Source of the DNA: Nelumbo lutea
Lineage: Eukaryota > Streptophyta > Magnoliopsida > Proteales > Nelumbonaceae
Length of the DNA: 64,000 nt
Assembly (NCBI GenBank): GCA_022828595.1
Contig: JAKGHH010000005.1
Location: 52,695,655 to 52,759,654 of the forward strand
Direction of reading: 5' to 3'
Positions 58,479 through 64,000 of this stretch are shown one piece after another; position 1 is the first letter of the stretch; the number at the start of each line of letters is the position of its first letter. The translations under genes and the position numbers were made by a program. The notes below the pieces were generated by a model. That model was not told where the DNA came from and did not search any database. It saw nothing but the letters and a program-made list of their open reading frames with translations.

Positions 58479-59414
58479 TGATGTTTCACTTTTTGGTGAT
58501 GTCCAATTTTTTGTGCTAAGTACCTCATCATTCGATCTGCTTCCAAGTGGCCGATGACTCAGAGGCCGAAGTGAACTTTTTCCGGATGAGGACCTGGATG
58601 CCGAGAGCCAAATGATGTAGCGCAATCCGGCTGCTCCTAGATGGAGGTGACCTGGCTCCCAGTAGACGGTGGACCTAGTGACATGAATGAAATGAACCAG
58701 AGAACCCGGGGTTGTTTACCCTGTGGGGTCGCTCCGATGCTTAAGTTAGCACTTAGTTGTGAGCTAAAAATGATATTGGATTGTGAAAGAGCTAGGGAGC
58801 AGAGATCACCCATCCTTTCTTCTTCTCCTTCGCCCCTGGGGGGTGAAGTCATTATATACTGGAGTCCTCGCTGGTTTGGTGGAGTAGTTCCTGGATCCCC
58901 GCTGTGATGGGATCTGTTTCCGTGTTAGTTGGGGATAATGTCACCAACCGGTAAGGTTGCCCATTCCCGCCTGAATCGGGGAGTGGGTGAGCTAATACTA
59001 GCCGTTACAAGGCATGATCATGGAAGACGCGGGGTACGATGGTGAGATCATTGAAATTACAATGCGGTGGTTGGTCTGACTAGGAGGTGAGCTGCCTGTG
59101 AAGTGTCGGGCTGCTTGGTGGTGGCGAGCTGCCTATGAAGTGCCGGACTGCTTGGTGGCGAGCCGCCTATGAAGTGTCACGCTGCTTGGTGGCAAGCTAC
59201 CTAGTGGCAAACTGCTTGTGAAGTGCTGAGTTGCTTGGTGGCGAGCTTTCTGGGAATTGCCGGGCTGCTTGGTGGCGAGTTGCCTTGTGGCGATCTGCTT
59301 GTGAAGTGTCGGTCTGCTTGGTGGCCAACTGCCTGTGAAGTGCCGGGCTGCACCTAGTTGTCATGAGGTGCCATGTGTCACAATATCATTAGAGGGCCAA
59401 ATCCGCCCTCATCA
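58479..59414 (-). repeat. Array LTR E
   Basis: 936 bp, the longest LTR. The extra length is about eight degenerate copies of a unit of roughly 32 bp (GAAGTGCCGGGCTGCTTGGT type) at about 59,093-59,345. It begins, on the minus strand, TGATGAGGGCGGATTTGG. Confidence 0.8.
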
Positions 59415-59419
59415 GCAAC

Positions 59420-59806
59420 TAATATAGGTATGAAGTAGGAATTCTCAAATATATGTTTATTTTTCTAAGCATAAGATAACCTTATCAAGTACATTATTTA
59501 TTTGGAAGAAGGTTGCTTCTTAAGGTCACTTTGGTCATTCAAAAACGAGGACACACTTGGGAAATGGGAGCTACTTGAAAATGAAATTCAGGAAAAAATT
59601 GACCCAAACCCGTGAACCCGATCCAAAAACAGTTTAGGGCGTCATATTTAGCCTTCCAAACCTGTGACCCGATCTGACCCAAAAATTGAATTGGGTCAGG
59701 TTCATTCACAGGTCAATCTGCTGACGTGATTGTCAATTTTAATTGGGACTGTTTATAAATTATTAGAAGTTTTCACGTATTCAGCCTTTATTCTTTATTG
59801 TTTAAT
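59420..59806. other. Spacer, no gene seen
   Basis: Repetitive GACCCAA/GGGTCA motifs (59,590-59,740) resemble those on the far side of the next element (61,925-62,060), suggesting that element landed inside an older repeat. Confidence 0.4.
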
Positions 59807-61866
59807 GGGTAAATTTTTTAAACTACCCTTATGATTTAGCTAATTAACTAAGTGTACCCTTACTATTTGAAAATTGACTAACACTACCCTTATTGTTTTT
59901 GACAATTGACTAACTCTTCCCTTACCGTTAATGTCCGTTGATATAAAAGTGAAAAAGACTATTTTACCCTTTCTTCTTCAAATTTTCAAAATAAAACAGA
60001 GAAAGGGGAGAGAAACACTCACTCTCTAAAATTGATAGTCTGATTCCGATCCATAAAGAATGAAAAAAAAAGAACAAATAATAAGAGAGAGAATGACAAT
60101 TCCTCAATTTGTACCTTCCCCATCTTCAACTATCACTTACAGATGGAAAGAGATTCCCCAGCTCGATCCTCTTTCTTAGGAAAAAACCGATCATTACAAT
60201 TTTTTTTAGAGCTGATCTTTGGAAGGTTAGGGGGTGTGGTGTTTCGTGAGATTAGCCGAAGGCTGCCACTGTGCTCGCGGTTGGACAGAGAGGATCTGCT
60301 CCAGCTCTATGCATGTGCTCAAATTAAACTAGAATTTCCTATCACTACTTAGGCATGAGCAACCTAATTCGTCCTTCTCCATTCATCCCTTCTCTTCTCT
60401 TCCTTCTTTTCCTCCTCTCCACTTTTGCAATCTCTCTCTACTCATCTTTACTTCTACTACATTTCTACTCTAGGTTTGAGATCACAAAGTTGTTTTTTCA
60501 GGTTTTGCTACCGCTTCTAAGATCTCTACTATTGTTAACATCTCTGGTGGCTCTCATCGGGGTTATCTCAGATTTGGGTTCCGGTACAAGACAATCATTT
60601 TTTTCTATCAGATCTCCACTATCGTCGATCTCTCCGATGGCTCTCATCGGGGTTATCTCAGATCTAGGTTTCTCAGAAAAACACTACGGCGGTTCACCCA
60701 AATCCAACTAAGGTAGAGAGAAAGAGATTAAAAGTCAATATGATTTGATGATTTCAATTGTCTGATAAAGTTTGAACGGTATACTAAATCAGCATATAAT
60801 CTTTTCTACTATGAAAAATAACCAATAATTTAATAACCAATTGGTTGCACACAAGCTCTCGAAGGTGAAAAACGCAGACCAAATCGTAGTGGTCAATGGA
60901 GGTTCCATTATTGAAATTGGATCTCACAACGAGCTCATTAACAAAACAAATGGTCATTACGCAAGGCTGGCAGTTCAGCTGCAATGATATTAAACAAACA
61001 TCTAAATTATGTCGTATGTCTTCATCGGTTGCAAGAAGTAGTACTGGCCAGTTAAGTATAAACAAGAGCCCCATGTCATTCATGTCACCGTTTCCTATCG
61101 AGAATCCATTACCCATGTCTTATCCCCCTTCATCTTTCACTTAGCTTCTGCTATTGAATTCTCATGAATGAAAGAATGGTGTCATAGGAATCCTCTTTAC
61201 GATTATCTTCGACGCAGTCCAACCCGTTTATGCCAAAACCATCGGTGCATGATCTCTACCTTTTTCGTCCAGAGCCACGAAGAGATGCGCACACGGATCC
61301 GAACATACTCTTTAGTCTTCTCCTCCCTCTCCCTCATCTCCATACACCATAGCAATCAAGGTTTTTGAGGTAAGAAATTATAAAAGAGTGGATCTTTAGT
61401 TACTCTGTTTTGTTGTTTTCTTTTGAATTTTCTTCCTATTTTTTGTCTATTTGTCCTATTAAAGCTTTTTCAAAAGTTGAGTTTGTCAAAGAAGAAAAGG
61501 TAGAGAAAATTTGCTTTGTCATATGATTTATGGCAGAACTGCTATGATGAGAAAGGGAAGACTCGTCGTGAACTAGCGGTCAATGTGCGAGCGAGAGATA
61601 GAAAGTGGGGGGAGTTTTGAGAATGGAGAGAGAGACAGAATCAAAGGGAGAGGTCTTAGAAGAGAGCGAGAGATAGAAAGTGGGGGGAGTATTGGTCACG
61701 TGCGGTCACATGTGCATAGATATTGACGGAGCATTAACAGATGCTAACGATAGGGGTAGAGTTAGTCAATTGTCAAAAACAGTAAGGATAGTATTAGTCA
61801 ATTTTCAAACAGTAAGAGTAAACTTAGTCAATTAACTAAACCATAAAGGTAGTTTGAAATTTTAAG
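59807..61866. mobile_element. Pack-type TIR transposon carrying an ABCB fragment
   Basis: Long inverted ends of about 135-145 bp (59,807-59,942 and 61,722-61,866) share AAACTACC, TTTGAAAATTGACTAA, TTTTTGACAATTGACTAACT and GTTAATG in inverse order. A possible 9-bp target duplication is TTGTTTAAT/TTCTTTAAT (one change), but the exact ends are uncertain. The interior is 1.8 kb with no transposase and contains the ABCB fragment plus short duplicated pieces (CTCATCGGGGTTATCTCAGA at about 60,556 and 60,635; GAGAGATAGAAAGTGGGG at about 61,593 and 61,667). The long inverted ends and gene cargo fit a Pack-MULE-like element (superfamily inferred). Confidence 0.75.
60841..61365 (+). pseudogene. ABCB-type ABC transporter fragment (captured)
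   Basis: Frame 1 reads [20 protein letters not shown] and [20 protein letters not shown], the H-loop end of the first nucleotide-binding domain. After a shift near 60,975 the next frame reads RMSSSVARSSTGQLSINKSP and PIENPLPMSYPPSSFT, the linker. Further on, IFDAVQPVYAKTIG and, in another frame, MISTFFVQSHEEMRTRIRTY and LVFSSLSLISI match the start of the second membrane domain. ABCB transporters are about 1,250 residues; only about 165 positions survive, with at least two frameshifts and no Walker A or B motif. It cannot be functional. Confidence 0.85.
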
Positions 61867-62350
61867 ATTAATTTCTTTAATTTAGAATTTTTCATTTTCT
61901 TTTTTGAAATTTCAGTTATTTTTAGATTTGACCCATGGGTCAACTCTAACCCAAAGGTTTAAGGTGCCCAACCCAAAATTTGACCTGACCTGAAATCAAC
62001 TGAAAGTGTCTACATGAACCTGATCCACCCAATCGATTGTTAGGTCAATAGACATATGAATATAAGTGAAAGAATTTTTGGGCCGAAAGAAATAAGATCA
62101 ACACCAAACAAGCACTATATATATAAATATATATATTAATGAGTCAATAATGGGTAAAAGACTTGAACCTCCCCTAATTTTTTCATAAATAATGAAGCAT
62201 CCCCTCTTTTTTCAAAATGGAATAAGACCTCCCATATTAAGTCATATTATGGGACAATAACCTCCCATCATTAGTAATTCATCAAAATCTGTTAAAATGT
62301 GGTAGCATATGTGAGTTTATTTTTTTGGAAAAATCTAATTTTGCTCTTTA

Positions 62351-62510
62351 GGCTCTGTTTGGAAGGAGTACAAATGCAAATATGTAGAATGCAAACTGAA
62401 TTTTATGAACCCTTTGCAAACTGAATTTTATGAACCCTTTGTATGTATTTGCATTGTACATATTTTTATTTGTACTCTTTGCAAACTGAATTTTATGAAC
62501 CCTTTTAGCA
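62351..62510. mobile_element. Tourist-like MITE, rearranged
   Basis: Left end GGCTCTGTTTGGAAGGAGTA matches the 22,215 and 63,858 elements, but the right end is replaced by three copies of a TTTGCAAACTGAATTTTATG unit (about 62,392, 62,415 and 62,480). Confidence 0.55.
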
Positions 62511-62579
62511 ATTCAAATCATACTCCTGTCATTTTTTATTGTGCTGTTTAACTCCACAACAAGCACAAATTTCATTTCT

Positions 62580-62909
62580 AAGATTTCTGCTATAAATTGG
62601 AGAAGCCAATTGAGGCCACCATGCTAAAACCTGTTCTTTGCAACATTGAATTCAAAGTTCTGGCCACTTGGGTTTATTTTCTTAGTTGGGTTAGTGGTGG
62701 AGAAGCCAATTAAGGTTAGGGCCTTAAGTTTGGATTGGGGTTCCATTTGACAAATGATTTTAAGTTAAAAGCTCGCAAAGGGGTATCCAATGGAAAGTTG
62801 GTTGTGTTAGGTGAGAAGAATAAACAGGAATTGACGTGTGGAGGTCTCAATGATATCAGGTGCGATAAAGGGACTACAATGTGCTTAATTAAGTTTAATG
62901 AAATGATGG
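62580..62909. repeat. Dispersed duplicate of 40,712-40,960
   Basis: Shares GGGTTTATTTTCTTAGTTGG, GAGAAGCCAATT and TTGACGTGTGGAGGTCTC with the beta region. A 60-codon open frame (KARKGVSNGKLVVLGEKNKQ) is broken in the other copy. No family recognised. It is cut on the right by the solo LTR. Confidence 0.65.
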
Positions 62910-63694
62910 TGATGAGGACGGATTTGGCCCTCCAATTATATCGTGGCACCTAGCACTTACGGACAGCCTGGCACTTATAGGCAGCTTGCCATCATGTAGC
63001 CCGATACTTTATAGGCAATTCGCCACCATGCAGCACTTATAGGCAGCTCGCCACTAGGCAGTTCGCCACCATGCAGCCTGACACCTTACAGACAGCTCAC
63101 TTCCAAGTCAGACTGACCACCGCATGACAACCCCGAGGAGCTCACCACCGTACCCCACATTTCACGGGATTATGACTTGTAACGGCTATGGTGGCATTAT
63201 TCCCACCTAACACGAAAACAGGTCCCATCACAGCGGGAATCCAGGAACTGCTCCACCAAACCTGCGAGATCTCCAGTATATAAAGACCCCACCCTCGAGG
63301 AGCGAAGGTAGGCAAAATGAGGATGAGAAAAAATGAGAAAAATGAGGAGAGAGGAGGAAAAAGAAAAGGGTGCTCTCTAGCTCTCTAGCTCTCTCATTCT
63401 CTAATATCATTTTCAGCTCACTACTGTGTGCTAACTTATCCATTGGAGTGTCCCCGTCGGGTAAACACCCCCGGGTTCTCTAATTCAGTTCCTGCAGGTT
63501 CCTTAGCTCCCGTCATTGCTGGTGGCCAGATCATCTCCTATAGGGAAGATGAGTTCCTCAGTTCTCACCATCTACAAAGATGAGCATATCATCTCCAGCT
63601 CGGGAGCAGCCAGGTTGCACTACGACAGGGAGCTCTACTTTAGCCCCTGAGTCATCGGCCAAAAAATGATACGTGATCAGAAGCGGTTACATCA
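62910..63694 (+). mobile_element. Solo LTR of the LARD-like family
   Basis: TGATGAGGACGGATTTGG...GCGGTTACATCA, 785 bp, with TATATAAAGA near 63,276 and GGCAGCTCGCCA minisatellite-like units at 62,990-63,100. Flanks GATGG and GACAG agree at 3 of 5 bases only. Confidence 0.7.
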
Positions 63695-64000
63695 GACAGG
63701 TTTGAATCAATTTAGGATTTTTGTTTTGATTTGAATAATTATTTATATTATTTGAGTAAGGATTAAACACCAAAAAATGATCTCCCCTAAAGTTGCATAA
63801 ATGTGTATATTAATTCCTATGTAAATAAATCAAGTCCCTTCTAACTTTATAATTTAAGGCTCAGTTTGGAAGGAATACAAATACAAATATGTAGGGTGCA
63901 AATCTTTGTATTTTGTATTGTTTTCTATGTATTTGTACTGTACATATTTGTATTTGTACTCTTTCCAAACTAAGCCTAAATATCTGTTTTTTAACTCTAT
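63695..64000. other. Window end, MITE and AT-rich DNA
   Basis: No gene. Holds the 119-bp MITE listed separately. Confidence 0.5.
63858..63976. mobile_element. Tourist-like MITE, 119 bp
   Basis: GGCTCAGTTTGGAAGGAATA and inverted CCAAACTAAGCC, flanked by TAA (63,855-63,857 and 63,977-63,979). Confidence 0.75.

Larger units (their letters stand above)
51032..59414 (-). mobile_element. Tandem LTR-internal-LTR array of the LARD-like family
   Basis: Five LTRs (A to E) alternate with four non-coding internal regions: A 51,032-51,817; B 52,978-53,720; C 54,755-55,540; D 56,701-57,443; E 58,479-59,414. On the minus strand each LTR is TGATNAGGG...TCA, each internal region begins with a TTTGGCGCC-type primer site and ends with a purine run before the next LTR. 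A to C, B to D and C to E are each displaced 3,723-3,724 bp. Outer flanks GCATC (51,027-51,031) and GCAAC (59,415-59,419) differ by one base, consistent with one original 5-bp target duplication. No gag or pol anywhere; identical ORFs in the repeats (for example 52,391 and 56,114) are not genes. Confidence 0.85.
61867..62909. other. Repeat-rich spacer, no gene seen
   Basis: Contains GACCCAA-type repeats, a rearranged MITE (62,351-62,510) and a fragment shared with 40,712-40,960 (62,580-62,909). Confidence 0.4.

Noticed and set aside
60355..60711. 118-codon ORF with a hydrophobic N-terminus inside the Pack-type element
   Set aside because: Built on a CT-rich stretch and an internal 30-bp-class duplication; no domain. 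Possibly another captured piece, but not supportable as a gene.

Overview
The window is nuclear DNA of a flowering plant. Intron-split coding pieces have GT/AG borders, and families such as plant alcohol dehydrogenase, SKP1, ABCB transporter and secreted glycine-rich proteins sit among many LTR retrotransposons, MITEs and nested insertions. I cannot name the species. The only two genes that look intact are a pair of duplicated secreted glycine-rich protein genes on the minus strand (19,607-20,236 and 41,948-42,559). Every other recognisable coding stretch is a transposon domain or a broken or captured gene piece.

Layout. 1-3,471 is the 3' part of a decayed Tat-type Ty3/gypsy element with a spliced antisense extra gene. 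It is fused at 3,471/3,472 to the first three exons of an alcohol dehydrogenase gene whose promoter is still present (3,472-4,521, minus strand). From 4.9 kb to 51 kb lies an old tandem segmental duplication. Copy alpha is about 4,925-22,893 and copy beta about 30,087-51,031. Each copy has since been split by different insertions, so each serves as an empty-site reference for the other. Alpha carries a non-coding LTR element (9,943-13,803), a Mutator-like element (17,651-18,748), a solo LTR (21,240-21,926) and a LINE fragment. Beta carries a retroposon with 16-bp target duplications that is itself interrupted by a Ty3/gypsy element (44,269-49,447), and a TIR element (50,026-50,890). A decayed Ty1/copia element (25,214-30,085, minus) lies between the copies and holds an antisense SKP1 fragment in its leader.

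51,032-59,414 is an LTR-internal-LTR array of the same non-coding LTR family: five LTRs, four internal regions, two near-identical 3,723-bp super-units. Its middle LTR is a visible crossover hybrid. 59,807-61,866 is a 2-kb element with long inverted ends that contains a frameshifted ABCB transporter fragment (a Pack-type element). The right end holds Tourist-like MITEs, a third copy of a duplicated fragment, and a solo LTR.

The genes do not form an operon or pathway. What the window shows is turnover by insertion, gene-fragment capture, unequal crossing-over and segmental duplication. All calls are from reading the sequence; no database search was run.
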